Origin: Nocardiopsis flavescens
Lineage (GTDB): Bacteria > Actinomycetota > Actinomycetes > Streptosporangiales > Streptosporangiaceae
DNA length: 64,000 nt
Direction: 5' to 3'
Assembly (NCBI RefSeq): GCF_900141985.1
Contig: NZ_FQZK01000022.1
Span: 1 to 64,000, forward strand
The notes beneath the pieces were generated by a model. It had not been told where the DNA came from. It ran no database searches and worked only from the letters and a program-made list of their open reading frames with translations. Of this stretch, positions 46,647 through 55,509 are shown piece by piece (the first letter of the stretch is position 1; the number at the start of each line of letters is the position of its first letter). The position numbers were made by a program, and so were the translations under genes.

Positions 46647-47927
46647 ATGACCACCTCCTTCCTTCCCCAGTCCCCGCCGGCGGCCGAGGTCCGGACGGCC
46701 GCCGGTGGACACCGCACGACCGTGCTCATCGGCACGGACACCTACCCGCCCGACGTGAACGGCGCCGCCTACTTCACCGCCCGGCTGGCCCGGGGGCTGG
46801 TCCGGCGCGGCGTGCGCGTGCACGTGGTGTGCGCCTCCCCCGACGGCCGCCCGCACACGGCGGAGCGCGACGGGGTGGTCGAGCACCGGCTGCGCTCGGT
46901 GCCGTCGCTGGTCCACGACAGCGTGCGGCTGGCCCTGCCGGTGGGGGTGCGGGGCCACCTGGACCGGATCATGGAGCGGCTGCGCCCCGACACCGTCCAC
47001 ATCCAGAACCACTTCCTCGTCGGGCGGATGCTGGCCGCCGCCGCCCGGGCCCGCGGCGTCCCGGTGGTGGCCACCAACCACTTCATGCCGGAGAACCTCT
47101 TCGACTACGTGCACGTCCCCGGCCCGCTGCGCCCGCACGCCGCCCGGCTGGCCTGGCGGGACCTGGGCGCGGTGCTGTCCCGGGTGGACCACGTGACCAC
47201 GCCGACCCCCGCGGCGGCCCGGCTGCTGTGGGAGCAGGGGTTCGCCCGGCCGGTGGAACCGGTCTCGTGCGGGATCGACCTGGCGCGGTTCCGGCCCGTG
47301 GAGGGCGGGGACGCGCAGCGCGGACGCATCCGCGCCCGGCTGGGGATCCCCGACCGGACGACGGTGGTGTTCGTGGGGCGGCTGGACGAGGAGAAGCGGG
47401 CGGACGAGCTGATCCGGGCGGTGGCGCGCACCGGTGCGGACGTCCAGCTGGTGCTGGCCGGGCACGGCGCGTACCGCGGGAGGCTGGAGGAGCTGGCCGC
47501 CGCCGAGGGGGTCGCCGACCGGGTGGTGTTCCTCGGGTTCGTCTCCCACGAGGACCTGCCGGACGTGTACCGGTCCGCCGACCTGTTCGCCATCGCGGGC
47601 ATCGCCGAACTCCAGAGCATCGCCACCCTGGAGGCCATGGCGTCCGGGCTCCCGGTGGTGGCGGCCGACGCCATGGCCCTCCCCCACCTGGTGGAGGAGG
47701 GCGGCAACGGGTTCCTCTACCGGCCGGGCTCCGCGCGGGAGCTGGCCGCGCGGGTGGACGAGGTGGTCGCCGACGGGGCCCGGCGGCGGGCGATGGGCGC
47801 GCGCAGCCGGGAGATGGCGCGCGCCCACCGGCTGGAGGACTCCCTGGCCCGGTTCGAGCGGATCTACCGGGAGGTCGCGGCCGAGGGCGCGGCGGTACCG
47901 GCGGGCGGGTTCACGGCCGGCCGTTAG
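46647..47927 (+). CDS. Glycosyltransferase family 4, GDP-mannose-dependent type
   Basis: 426 residues from ATG 46647 (AGGAG 9 bases upstream); the frame further up is not conserved. GT-B fold: DTYPPDVNGAAYFTARLARG typical of mannosyltransferases of the PimB/MgtA kind, HIQNHFLVGRMLAAAARARG, PVEPVSCGIDLARFRP, VVFVGRLDEEKRADELI and the E-x7-E region IAELQSIATLEAMASG. Probably adds mannose or glucose to a lipid or polysaccharide acceptor at the inner membrane face. Its last 17 bases overlap the end of the convergent histidine kinase. Confidence 0.87.
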   Translation: MTTSFLPQSPPAAEVRTAAGGHRTTVLIGTDTYPPDVNGAAYFTARLARGLVRRGVRVHVVCASPDGRPHTAERDGVVEHRLRSVPSLVHDSVRLALPVGVRGHLDRIMERLRPDTVHIQNHFLVGRMLAAAARARGVPVVATNHFMPENLFDYVHVPGPLRPHAARLAWRDLGAVLSRVDHVTTPTPAAARLLWEQGFARPVEPVSCGIDLARFRPVEGGDAQRGRIRARLGIPDRTTVVFVGRLDEEKRADELIRAVARTGADVQLVLAGHGAYRGRLEELAAAEGVADRVVFLGFVSHEDLPDVYRSADLFAIAGIAELQSIATLEAMASGLPVVAADAMALPHLVEEGGNGFLYRPGSARELAARVDEVVADGARRRAMGARSREMARAHRLEDSLARFERIYREVAAEGAAVPAGGFTAGR

Positions 47928-49440
47928 GCGGTGCGCCCGGCGCTCCGGGAGGGCCCGGCGGCCCGTCGGGTCCGGGCGGTGCCGCCTCCTCCGGGACGGG
48001 CCCCTCCGTGACGGGGAGCGTGAACCCGATGGCGGCGCCGCCGCCCTCCCGGTTGCGGGCGAACACCTCGCCGCCGTGCGTGCGGGCGATCTCCCGCACC
48101 ATGGACAGGCCCAGACCCGATCCCGGCAGCCCGCGCGCCGAGGTGGCGCGGTAGAAGCGCTCGAAGACCCGGTCCGTCTCGTCCGGGTCGATGCCCGGTC
48201 CGCGGTCCAGGACCTCCACGGTCCCCGCCCGGACGCGGATCTCGATGGGCGCCGTGCCGTCGGGGTCGAACTTCGCCGAGTTCTCGACCGGGTTGGCCAT
48301 CGCCCGCTCCAGGGCGCCCGGACGGCCGTGCACGGTGCTGTCGTCGGCGTCCACGAGGATCTCCCGGCCGGTGCGCCGCCCGGTGCGCTCGGCCACCTTC
48401 GCGGCGACGTCGGCCAGGCGCACCGCGCGCGGCGACTCGTCCTCGTGGTCCCCGGTGGCCAGCCCCACCAGCTCGTTGACCAGGGTCGTCAGCTCGCGGG
48501 TCTCGCCGCGCAGGTCGTCGATGAGGCTGGAGCGCGCCTGCGGGGTGAGCCGGTCGGCCCGGCCCAGCACCTGGATGTTGGTGTACAGGCTGGTCAGCGG
48601 GGTGCGCAGTTCGTGGGCGGCGTCCTGGACCAGGCGCCGCTGCTCCTCCTGGGAGCGGGCCAGGCGGGCCAGCATCGCGTTGAAGGCGTCGCCGAGGCGG
48701 TCCACCTCGTCGTGCCCGCCCTCGCCCGCCGGGGTGTCGCGGCGCCCGGACAGCGGGTCGAGGCGGCCGGTGGAGCTGACGTACTCGGCGGCGTCGGTGA
48801 GGCGGGCCAGGCGCCCGGTGGTGCGGTGCCCGACGAGCCAGCCCACGCAGGCCGCGCACAGGGCGACCAGCAGGCCCACCCACAGGATCTGGGTGGCCAG
48901 GCGGGCGAGCATCCGCTCGGTGGGCGACATCTGCTGGATGACCTGGAGGGCGCCCGCCCCCTCGCCCAGGGACACCGTGGCCACCCGGTAGGCCTGGCCG
49001 TTCACGGCCTGCTCGCGGGTGGAGACGGCGCCCGGCTCGGTGGAGAGCACCATCTCCATGTCCTCGTCGGTGGGCGCGAAGAGCACCACCTCGGCGGTGC
49101 CCGACACCTCGACCGTGCGGGCGCCGTCCGGGGCCAGCAGGTGGATCTGGAGGTCCTTGCTCGCCAGGATCGGGCTCCGCGTCGCGCCGAGCGCGCCGCC
49201 CTGGTTCTCGCGCAGGGAGACGATCTGGTCGGACAGGGCGGTGACGACCCGGTCGAACTCGTCGCGCACGTCGGCGCGGATCAGCGCGGCCGCCGTGGTG
49301 TAGGCCAGGGTGCCGACCAGGGCGATGGTGACCGCCACGACCAGTGCGAACAGCACGGCGAACCGGGTCCCCAGCCGCCAGCCGCTCGGGTGCAGGAGCA
49401 CGTTCGGGACGGCCGTGCGGCTCTCGGGCACGGCCCTCAC
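47911..49440 (-). CDS. Sensor histidine kinase, MprB-like
   Basis: 509 residues. Two membrane helices (FAVLFALVVAVTIALVGTLAY seen as FAVLFALVVAVTIALVG, and ILWVGLLVALCAACVGWLVG) flank an extracytoplasmic sensor region of about 130 residues. Then come HAMP, HisKA with QDAAHELRTPLTSL (phospho-His), and HATPase with DRGPGID and GSGLGLSMV. The N-box reads ANPVENSAKF, slightly unusual. Ends in a Pro/Gly-rich tail. GTG 49440 overlaps the response-regulator stop in a GTGA junction, fixing the start. Architecture resembles MprB, the envelope-stress kinase of mycobacteria. Confidence 0.88.
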   Translation of the reverse strand: MRAVPESRTAVPNVLLHPSGWRLGTRFAVLFALVVAVTIALVGTLAYTTAAALIRADVRDEFDRVVTALSDQIVSLRENQGGALGATRSPILASKDLQIHLLAPDGARTVEVSGTAEVVLFAPTDEDMEMVLSTEPGAVSTREQAVNGQAYRVATVSLGEGAGALQVIQQMSPTERMLARLATQILWVGLLVALCAACVGWLVGHRTTGRLARLTDAAEYVSSTGRLDPLSGRRDTPAGEGGHDEVDRLGDAFNAMLARLARSQEEQRRLVQDAAHELRTPLTSLYTNIQVLGRADRLTPQARSSLIDDLRGETRELTTLVNELVGLATGDHEDESPRAVRLADVAAKVAERTGRRTGREILVDADDSTVHGRPGALERAMANPVENSAKFDPDGTAPIEIRVRAGTVEVLDRGPGIDPDETDRVFERFYRATSARGLPGSGLGLSMVREIARTHGGEVFARNREGGGAAIGFTLPVTEGPVPEEAAPPGPDGPPGPPGAPGAPPNGRP

Positions 49441-50144
49441 CCCTGCGGGCGCAGCGTGTACCCGACACCGCGCACGGTCTGGATGAGCGGCGGGCCGCCG
49501 TCCTCCAGCTTGCGACGCAGGTAGCTGATGTAGACCGCGAGGTTCTTGGACTCGGGGCCGAAGTCGTAGCCCCAGATGCGGTCGTAGATGGTGGCGTGGT
49601 CCAACACGATGCCCGCGTTGCGGACGAGGAGTTCGAGGAGGTCGAACTCGGTCTTGGACAGCTCGACCTCGCGGTCGCCCCGCCACACCCGCCGGGCGCG
49701 CGGGTCCAGGCCCAGCTCGCCGACGCGCAGCGTCCCCTCCTCCGGGTCGCCCGGGACGGGGGCGGCGCGGCGCAGCAGCGCGCGCAGCCGGGCCAGCAGC
49801 TCGTCCAGCTCGAAGGGCTTGGCGAGGTAGTCGTCGGCCCCCGCGTCCAGGCCCGCCACCCGGTCGGGCGTCTCCACCCGCGCGGTGAGCATGAGGATCG
49901 GGGTGCGGTCGTGCTCGGCCCGCAGCACCCGCGCCACGCCCAGCCCGTCCACGCCCGGCATCATCACGTCCAGGACCAGGAGGTCGACGGGGTCGGAGTG
50001 GACGGCGGCGAGCGCCTGCACCCCGTCGGCGACGGTCCGGACCGCGTAGCCCTCCAGTTGGAGGGCCCGCTCCAGCGACTCCCTGATGGCGCGGTCGTCG
50101 TCGGCGACGAGCACGGTGGCGGTGGTGGCGTCCATGGCCCTCAT
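49437..50144 (-). CDS. OmpR/PhoB-family response regulator, MprA-like
   Basis: 235 residues. Receiver with VLVADDDRAIRES, phospho-acceptor Asp in LLVLDVMMPGVDGLG, and Lys in DDYLAKPFELDELLAR. A C-terminal winged helix follows (LSKTEFDLLELLVRNAG, YISYLRRKLEDGG, IQTVRGVGYTLRP). ATG 50144 or ATG 50135. First gene of a coupled regulator-kinase pair. With MprAB known to activate htrA/pepD in mycobacteria, control of the htrA gene at 44.3 kb is plausible but unproven. Confidence 0.93.
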   Translation of the reverse strand: MRAMDATTATVLVADDDRAIRESLERALQLEGYAVRTVADGVQALAAVHSDPVDLLVLDVMMPGVDGLGVARVLRAEHDRTPILMLTARVETPDRVAGLDAGADDYLAKPFELDELLARLRALLRRAAPVPGDPEEGTLRVGELGLDPRARRVWRGDREVELSKTEFDLLELLVRNAGIVLDHATIYDRIWGYDFGPESKNLAVYISYLRRKLEDGGPPLIQTVRGVGYTLRPQG

Positions 50145-50207
50145 GCTGCCGCATCCGGGTGAGAGGCCGGTAAGAAGCGGTTGGGTGGCGTGTCAGAGCC
50201 GGGCGGG

Positions 50208-51152
50208 TCAGGCGGGCGGGGTGAAGGAGCGGGTGCGGGTGAGCCCGGCGGCCCGGCCCTTGCCCGCGATCACCAGGGCCATCTTGCGGGAGGCCTCGTC
50301 CAGCATCTCCTCGCCGAGCATGACGGCGCCGCGCCGCTCGACGCCGGTGGCGTGGGCGTAGGCGTCCAGGATCAGCTCGGCGTGGTCGTAGTCCTCCTGG
50401 CCGGGGGCGAAGACCTCGTTGGCCGCCTCGACCTGGAGGGGGTGCAGCACCCACTTGCCGTCGAAGCCCAGGGCCGCGGAGCGCCCGGCGGCGCGGCGGA
50501 ACGCGTCCACGTCGCGGATCTGGAGGTAGGGGCCGTCCACTGCCTGGAGGCCGTGGGCGCGGGCGGCGGTGAGGATGCGCATGAGGACGTAGTGGTAGGC
50601 GTCGCCGGTGTCGTAGCCGGGCGGCTGCTCCCCCACCACCAGCGATTTCATGTTCAGGGAGGCCATGAAGTCCGCGGGGCCGAACACCAGGGTCTCCAGG
50701 CGCGGGGAGGCGGCGGCGATCCCCTCGACCTCGGTCAGGCCGGCAGCGTCCTCGATCTGGGCCTCGATGCCGATGCGGCCCACGGGCAGCCCGGCGGCGC
50801 GCTCGACCTGGGTGAGCAGGGTGTCCAGCCACTGGACGTCGCGGGCCGCGGTCACCTTGGGCAGCACCAGCGCGTCCAGGTGGGCGCCCGCGCCCTCCAC
50901 GACGGCGATGACGTCCCGGTAGCACCAGGCGGTGGAGGTGTCGTTGACGCGGACGGTGCGCACCTTCTCCCCCCAGCCGCCGCCGGCGAGGGCGGCGACC
51001 GCGGCGGCGCGGGCCGCCTCCTTCTCGGCGGGGGCGACCGCGTCCTCCAGATCGAGGAAGAAGGCGTCCGCGTCCAGTCCGCGCGCCTTCTCCACGAACC
51101 GCGGATTGGATGCCGGCACCGCCAGTACCGACCGCCGCGCCCTGAGTCCCAT
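50208..51152 (-). CDS. CitE-like HpcH/HpaI-family lyase (citrate lyase beta-like)
   Basis: 314 residues, TIM-barrel acyl-CoA lyase family. MGLRARRSVLAVPASNPRF and ADAFFLDLEDAVAPAEK carry the family's acidic metal site, VLPKVTAARDVQW and RIGIEAQIEDAAGL the central barrel strands, and GFDGKWVLHPLQVEAAN the C-terminal substrate region. No citrate lyase alpha or gamma genes are nearby, so it is probably a stand-alone enzyme such as malyl-, citramalyl- or beta-methylmalyl-CoA lyase/thioesterase. ATG 51152 has GAGGGGGA upstream. Divergent from the molybdopterin oxidoreductase. Confidence 0.87.
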   Translation of the reverse strand: MGLRARRSVLAVPASNPRFVEKARGLDADAFFLDLEDAVAPAEKEAARAAAVAALAGGGWGEKVRTVRVNDTSTAWCYRDVIAVVEGAGAHLDALVLPKVTAARDVQWLDTLLTQVERAAGLPVGRIGIEAQIEDAAGLTEVEGIAAASPRLETLVFGPADFMASLNMKSLVVGEQPPGYDTGDAYHYVLMRILTAARAHGLQAVDGPYLQIRDVDAFRRAAGRSAALGFDGKWVLHPLQVEAANEVFAPGQEDYDHAELILDAYAHATGVERRGAVMLGEEMLDEASRKMALVIAGKGRAAGLTRTRSFTPPA

Positions 51153-51273
51153 GCCCGTCCCCCTCGTCGTCCCGCCGCGATGCGGCCCCATCATCGCATC
51201 CCCCGCCCTGCCCCGTGAGGTGCATAAAGTGGGACGGGGCCCCGCGGGCCCCCAGAACCGTGAGGAGCCGCCG

Positions 51274-53598
51274 ATGTCCACCACGTCGTACCCGACCAGC
51301 GCCCACTGGGGCAGTTACCGGGTCCTGGTCAGCGACGGCCGCGTGGTGGGGGTGCGGCCGGACCCGGACGACCCGGCGCCGTCCCCGGTCATGGAGAACA
51401 CCCCCGGCGCCCAGCACCACGCGTCGCGGGTGGCCCGGCCCGCCGTGCGGCGGCGGTGGCTGGAGCACGGCCCCGGGCCGGACCCGCGCCGGGGCGACCC
51501 CGACGACGAGTACGTCGAGGTCGGCTGGGACCGGGCGCTGGACCTGCTCGCCGCCGAGCTGGACCGGGTGCGCTCGACGCACGGGAACGCGGCGATCTAC
51601 GGCGGGTCCTACGGCTGGGGCAGCTCCGGGCGGGTGCACCACGCGCAGAGCCAGCTGCACCGGTTCCTCAACACCGTCGGCGGGTACACGCGCTCGCGCA
51701 CGACCTACAGCCACGGCGCGGTGGAGACCCTGTTCCCGCGCCTCATCGGCACCCCGGCGGCCAACCGGCTGCTGCACCGCGCCCCCTCGTGGGAGGCGAT
51801 CCGGGAGCACACCGACCTGGTGGTGACGTTCGGCGGGCTGCGGGTGTCCAACATGTGGATGACCTCGGGCGGCCGGGCCGCGCAGACGGCGGGCCCCGCG
51901 ATGCGGCGGGCCTCCGACGCGGGCGTGGGGTTCGTGTCGCTGTCGCCGCTGCGCGACGACACCCCCGACGACGTCAAGGCCGAGTGGGTCCCGCTGCGGC
52001 CGGGCACCGACACGGCGGTGCTGCTGGCGCTCATGCACGTGCTGTTCACCGAGGGCCTGGCCGACACCGGCTTCCTGGACCGGTACACGGTGGGCGCCGA
52101 CGCGGTGCGCTCCTACGTGCTGGGCGGGCGCGACGAGCGGGGGCAGGGCCCCGGCACGGCCCGCACCCCGGAGTGGGCGGAGCGGATCAGCGGAGTGCCC
52201 GCCGCGGAGATCCGCGCACTGGCCCGGGCCATGGCGGGCGGGCGCACGCTGGTCAACGTGGGCTGGTCGGTGCAGCGGGCCCGGTACGGGGAGCAGCCGC
52301 TGTGGGCCGGGCTGGCGCTGGCCTGCTGCCTGGGGCAGGTGGGCCTGCCGGGCGGCGGTTTCGCGTCCGGGTACGGGTCCATGGGCAACTACGGGGGCGG
52401 GTCCACGCCGCTGGGCCTGCCGGTGATGCCGCAGGGCGACAACGCGGTCAAGGACTTCATCCCGGTGGCACGGGTGTCGGACATGCTGCTGAACCCGGGC
52501 GGGGCGTACCGCTACGACGGCGAGGACCGGCGCTACCCCGACATCAGGCTCGTGTACTGGGCGGGCGGCAACCCGTTCCACCACCACCAGGACCTCGTCC
52601 GGCTGGCCCGCGCGTTCGGGCGGCCGGAGACCGTGGTGGTGCACGAGACGCACTGGACGGCGACCGCCCGGCACGCCGACATCGTGATCCCGTCCACGAC
52701 GGTGCTGGAGCGCGACGACCTCACGGCCAGCCGGGGCGACCTGAGCCTGCGGGCGATGCCCCGGGCGGTGCCGCCGCACGGGCAGGCCCGCGACGAGTAC
52801 GACACGTACGCCGACCTGGCGGAGCGGCTGGGCGTGCGGGAGGCGTTCACCGAGGGGCGCACCGCGGACGGGTGGATGCGCGAGATCTACCGGCGGTGGC
52901 GGTCGCTGGTGACGCGGCGCGGGATCGAGGTCCCGGAGTTCGACGCGTTCTGGGCGGCGGGCCGGGTGGAGATGCCGGCGCGGGTCGAGGACGAGGCGCT
53001 GCTGGCCGACTTCCGCGACGACCCGGAGGGGAGGGCGCTGCGGACGCCGAGCGGGCGGATCGAGCTGTACTCGGAAACGATCGCCTCGTTCGGCTACGAG
53101 GACTGCCCGGGGCTCCCGGCGTGGCTGGGGCCGGGGGTGGCGGAGCCGAGCGGGGAGTTCCCGCTGGTGCTGGTGGCCAACCAGCCGACGGGGCGCCTGC
53201 ACGGCCAGCAGGACATGGGCGCGCACAGCATGCGGGAGAAGGTGGGCGGCCGGGCACCGGTGCGGCTGCACCCGGACGACGCGGCCGGGCTGGGGATCGG
53301 CGACGGGGACCTGGTGCGGGTGGTCGGCCCGCGCGGGTCGTGCCTGGCGGGCGCGGTGCTGAGCGACGCGCTGGCGCCGGGGGTGGTGCAGCTGTCGACG
53401 GGCGCCTGGTACGACCCGTCGTCGGCGGCGGCGACGTGCGTGCACGGCAACCCGAACGCGCTGATCGAGGACGTGGGCACCTCGTCGCTGAGCCAGGGCT
53501 GCACGGGCCAGCTGGCCCGGGTCCGGGTGGAGCGCTTCGACGGCACCCCGCCCCCGGTCCGCGCCTTCGACCCGCCCCGCGGAACCACCCCCGCCTGA
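51274..53598 (+). CDS. Molybdopterin oxidoreductase, biotin/DMSO/TMAO reductase-like
   Basis: 774 residues, DMSO-reductase family, soluble type. It has no N-terminal Fe-S cysteine cluster and no Tat signal, which points to a cytoplasmic BisC-like S-oxide or N-oxide reductase. Domain landmarks: IYGGSYGWGSSGRVHHAQSQ (cofactor domain), the likely molybdenum-ligating Ser in TTYSHGAVETLFPR, GGGFASGYGSMGNYG, WAGGNPFHHHQDL and the C-terminal molydopterin-dinucleotide-binding domain VANQPTGRLHGQQDMG. ATG 51274 has GAGGAG 6 bases upstream. No partner subunits or cofactor genes adjacent. Substrate cannot be read from sequence. Confidence 0.9.
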   Translation: MSTTSYPTSAHWGSYRVLVSDGRVVGVRPDPDDPAPSPVMENTPGAQHHASRVARPAVRRRWLEHGPGPDPRRGDPDDEYVEVGWDRALDLLAAELDRVRSTHGNAAIYGGSYGWGSSGRVHHAQSQLHRFLNTVGGYTRSRTTYSHGAVETLFPRLIGTPAANRLLHRAPSWEAIREHTDLVVTFGGLRVSNMWMTSGGRAAQTAGPAMRRASDAGVGFVSLSPLRDDTPDDVKAEWVPLRPGTDTAVLLALMHVLFTEGLADTGFLDRYTVGADAVRSYVLGGRDERGQGPGTARTPEWAERISGVPAAEIRALARAMAGGRTLVNVGWSVQRARYGEQPLWAGLALACCLGQVGLPGGGFASGYGSMGNYGGGSTPLGLPVMPQGDNAVKDFIPVARVSDMLLNPGGAYRYDGEDRRYPDIRLVYWAGGNPFHHHQDLVRLARAFGRPETVVVHETHWTATARHADIVIPSTTVLERDDLTASRGDLSLRAMPRAVPPHGQARDEYDTYADLAERLGVREAFTEGRTADGWMREIYRRWRSLVTRRGIEVPEFDAFWAAGRVEMPARVEDEALLADFRDDPEGRALRTPSGRIELYSETIASFGYEDCPGLPAWLGPGVAEPSGEFPLVLVANQPTGRLHGQQDMGAHSMREKVGGRAPVRLHPDDAAGLGIGDGDLVRVVGPRGSCLAGAVLSDALAPGVVQLSTGAWYDPSSAAATCVHGNPNALIEDVGTSSLSQGCTGQLARVRVERFDGTPPPVRAFDPPRGTTPA

Positions 53599-53933
53599 GC
53601 CCCGGCCACGTGGCCTCCCACCCGCCCGGGGCCGGACCGGGGCCTGTGCCGCAGCGGTTTTCTCCGAACCGGAGCGCCCGGCCCCAGCCGGTCGGCGGAC
53701 CGCGGCCTGCGCCCCAGCCGTAGAGCGTCGCTTCCGGCTCAGGTCGCGGGGGTGAGGGCTCGACCGGAGTTGTCCCCAAAACTCAGCCGCTTGGGAACGG
53801 CGGCCAGCGGAGCGTGGACCCGGCCCCGGGCGGGTGAAAAGCCGCGTGGCGCAGGCACCGGCCCGGCGACGTCCTGCTGGGGGCGGCGGAACGCCGTTGC
53901 CCCGCCGGTGTCCCCTTCCCTAGAGTTCCGGGA
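53599..53933. other. Intergenic region before the leaderless acetyltransferase
   Basis: 335 bases with no gene. GC-rich complementary stretches just after the oxidoreductase (CGGGGCCGG near 53630, CCGGCCCC near 53679) may form a terminator. The right end contains the GNAT promoter at 53897-53926. Confidence 0.45.
53897..53926 (+). promoter_or_regulatory. Promoter giving a leaderless acetyltransferase mRNA
   Basis: TTGCCC (53897-53902), 18-base spacer, TAGAGT (53921-53926). The expected start, 7-8 bases on, coincides with the ATG at 53934, and there is no ribosome binding site between them. Confidence 0.65.
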
Positions 53934-54437
53934 ATGAAGATCAGACCAGGCTCCACCGCCGACCTCCACACCGTGCTCGGCATGCTCGACTCCGCCGTCG
54001 AGTGGCTCGTCGCGAACGGCAGGACCGGGCAGTGGGGCACCGAGCCCTGGTCGTCGCGGCCCCGGTCGGTCACGCGCATCGAGAAGATGCTGGCCCAGGG
54101 CGAGCCCTGGATCGCGGAGGTCGGCGGCGAGCCCGCGGGCACCCTCATCCTGGACTCCGCGCCCGGTCCCGAGGTCCCGGCCGCCGACGAGCCCGAGGTG
54201 TACGTCCGCCTCCTGGTCACCGACCGCCGCTTCGCGGGCCACCGCGTGGGCGCCACCCTCCTGGAGCACGCCGCGGACGAGACCCGCCGCAAGGGCGTCG
54301 ACCTGCTCCGCGTCGACTGCTTCGCGGGCAGCGAGGGCCGCCTCGTCGCCTACTACACCGGCCAGGGCTTCACCCCCACCGGCACCTTCACCGTAGGCGA
54401 GTGGCACGGGCGGATCCTCGCCAGGCGGATGGGCTGA
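53934..54437 (+). CDS. GNAT-family N-acetyltransferase
   Basis: 167 residues, single GNAT domain: MKIRPGSTADLHTVLGML, VYVRLLVTDRRFAGHRVGATLL (beta4/pyrophosphate loop region, RRFAGHRVG), LLRVDCFAGSEGRLVAYY and the final GFTPTGTF. It uses acetyl-CoA to acetylate an unknown amine. The ATG lies one helix turn after a -10 box, so the mRNA is probably leaderless. It converges on the desaturase gene, whose stop is 13 bases away. Confidence 0.88.
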   Translation: MKIRPGSTADLHTVLGMLDSAVEWLVANGRTGQWGTEPWSSRPRSVTRIEKMLAQGEPWIAEVGGEPAGTLILDSAPGPEVPAADEPEVYVRLLVTDRRFAGHRVGATLLEHAADETRRKGVDLLRVDCFAGSEGRLVAYYTGQGFTPTGTFTVGEWHGRILARRMG

Positions 54438-54450
54438 GGGGCCTCCGGGC

Positions 54451-55509
54451 TCAGTATTCGAGTTCCGGCCGCAGCGGCCCGCCCACGCGGTGCAGATGGC
54501 GCAGCACCTCCGCGTAGGACCGGAAGAACCCCGTCTCGTGGTACTCCAGCCCGAATCGCGCGCACGCCGCACGCACCAACGGTTGCACGCGGCGCAGGTT
54601 GGGCCGGGGCATCGACGGGAAAAGGTGGTGCTCGATCTGGTAGTTCAGCCCGCCCAGGAGCAGGTCGACCACGACCCCGCCCCGTATGTTCCGCGAAGTG
54701 AGCACCTGGCGGCGCAGGAACCCCGTCTTCGTTCCCTCCGCCACCACCGGCATCCCCTTGTGGTTCGGGGCGAAGGAGCACCCCATGTACAGCCCGAACA
54801 CGCCCTGGTTCACCAGCACGAAGCACAGCGCCTGCAACGGGGTGAGGGTGGCCAGCACGACCGCCAGGTAGGCGCAGAAGTGCACCGCCAGCAGAGTCGC
54901 CTCGGCCATCCGGGTCCGCAGCGGCAGGTCCGTGCGCCGCACGACCCCCGCGACCGAGGCGAAGTGCAGGTGGAAAGCCTCCAGGAGGAGCATAGGGAAG
55001 AACAGCCACGCCTGGCTCCGGGCCAGCCACCTCCCCGGCCCTCGTCGACGCAGTAGGGCCTGCTCCCGGCTGAACGCCAGGGCCGCCCCCGCGATGTCGG
55101 GGTCTCTGCCCTCGTGGTTGGGGTGCGCGTGGTGCCGGTCGTGCTTGTCGACCCACCACCCGTACGCCAGCCCCACCAGCAGGTCCCCGTGGATCCAGCC
55201 GATGGCGCGGTTGGCACGCTCGCCCTCGGCGATCTGCCCGTGGCCGGCGTCGTGGCCGATGAAGGCGGTCTGGGTGAACAGCAGCCCCAGGACCGCGGCG
55301 GTGACCATCTGCCACCAGGACGGACCGATGAGGACGAAGGCCGTCCAGGCCGCCAGGAGCAGGAACAGCGTGACGGCGATCCGCACCGCGTAGTGGCCCC
55401 GGCGCCTGCGCAGCAACCCCTGTTCGCCCACCTCTCGGGAGAGGACCGCGAAATCACTCCCCCGTCGCCCGGACGTCGTCTCCGGATGCCGCGTCGCGCC
55501 TTCGGTCAT
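54451..55509 (-). CDS. Acyl-lipid fatty acid desaturase
   Basis: 352 residues, membrane di-iron desaturase (front-end/delta-6-like group). The three histidine boxes are complete: HDAGHGQ, HDRHHAHPNH and QIEHHLFPSMPR. About four membrane helices. It introduces double bonds in membrane lipid acyl chains using oxygen and reduced ferredoxin or similar, lowering membrane order. No fused cytochrome b5. ATG 55509 overlaps the upstream DUF5994-STAS stop (ATGA), so expression is coupled to a regulator-type protein, an unusual pairing. Confidence 0.92.
   Translation of the reverse strand: MTEGATRHPETTSGRRGSDFAVLSREVGEQGLLRRRRGHYAVRIAVTLFLLLAAWTAFVLIGPSWWQMVTAAVLGLLFTQTAFIGHDAGHGQIAEGERANRAIGWIHGDLLVGLAYGWWVDKHDRHHAHPNHEGRDPDIAGAALAFSREQALLRRRGPGRWLARSQAWLFFPMLLLEAFHLHFASVAGVVRRTDLPLRTRMAEATLLAVHFCAYLAVVLATLTPLQALCFVLVNQGVFGLYMGCSFAPNHKGMPVVAEGTKTGFLRRQVLTSRNIRGGVVVDLLLGGLNYQIEHHLFPSMPRPNLRRVQPLVRAACARFGLEYHETGFFRSYAEVLRHLHRVGGPLRPELEY

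Noticed and set aside
47911..53445. 1844-codon open frame on the minus strand
   Set aside because: Only its last 509 codons are a real gene (the MprB-like kinase, from GTG 49440). The rest is antisense to, or out of frame with, the response regulator, CitE-like and oxidoreductase genes.
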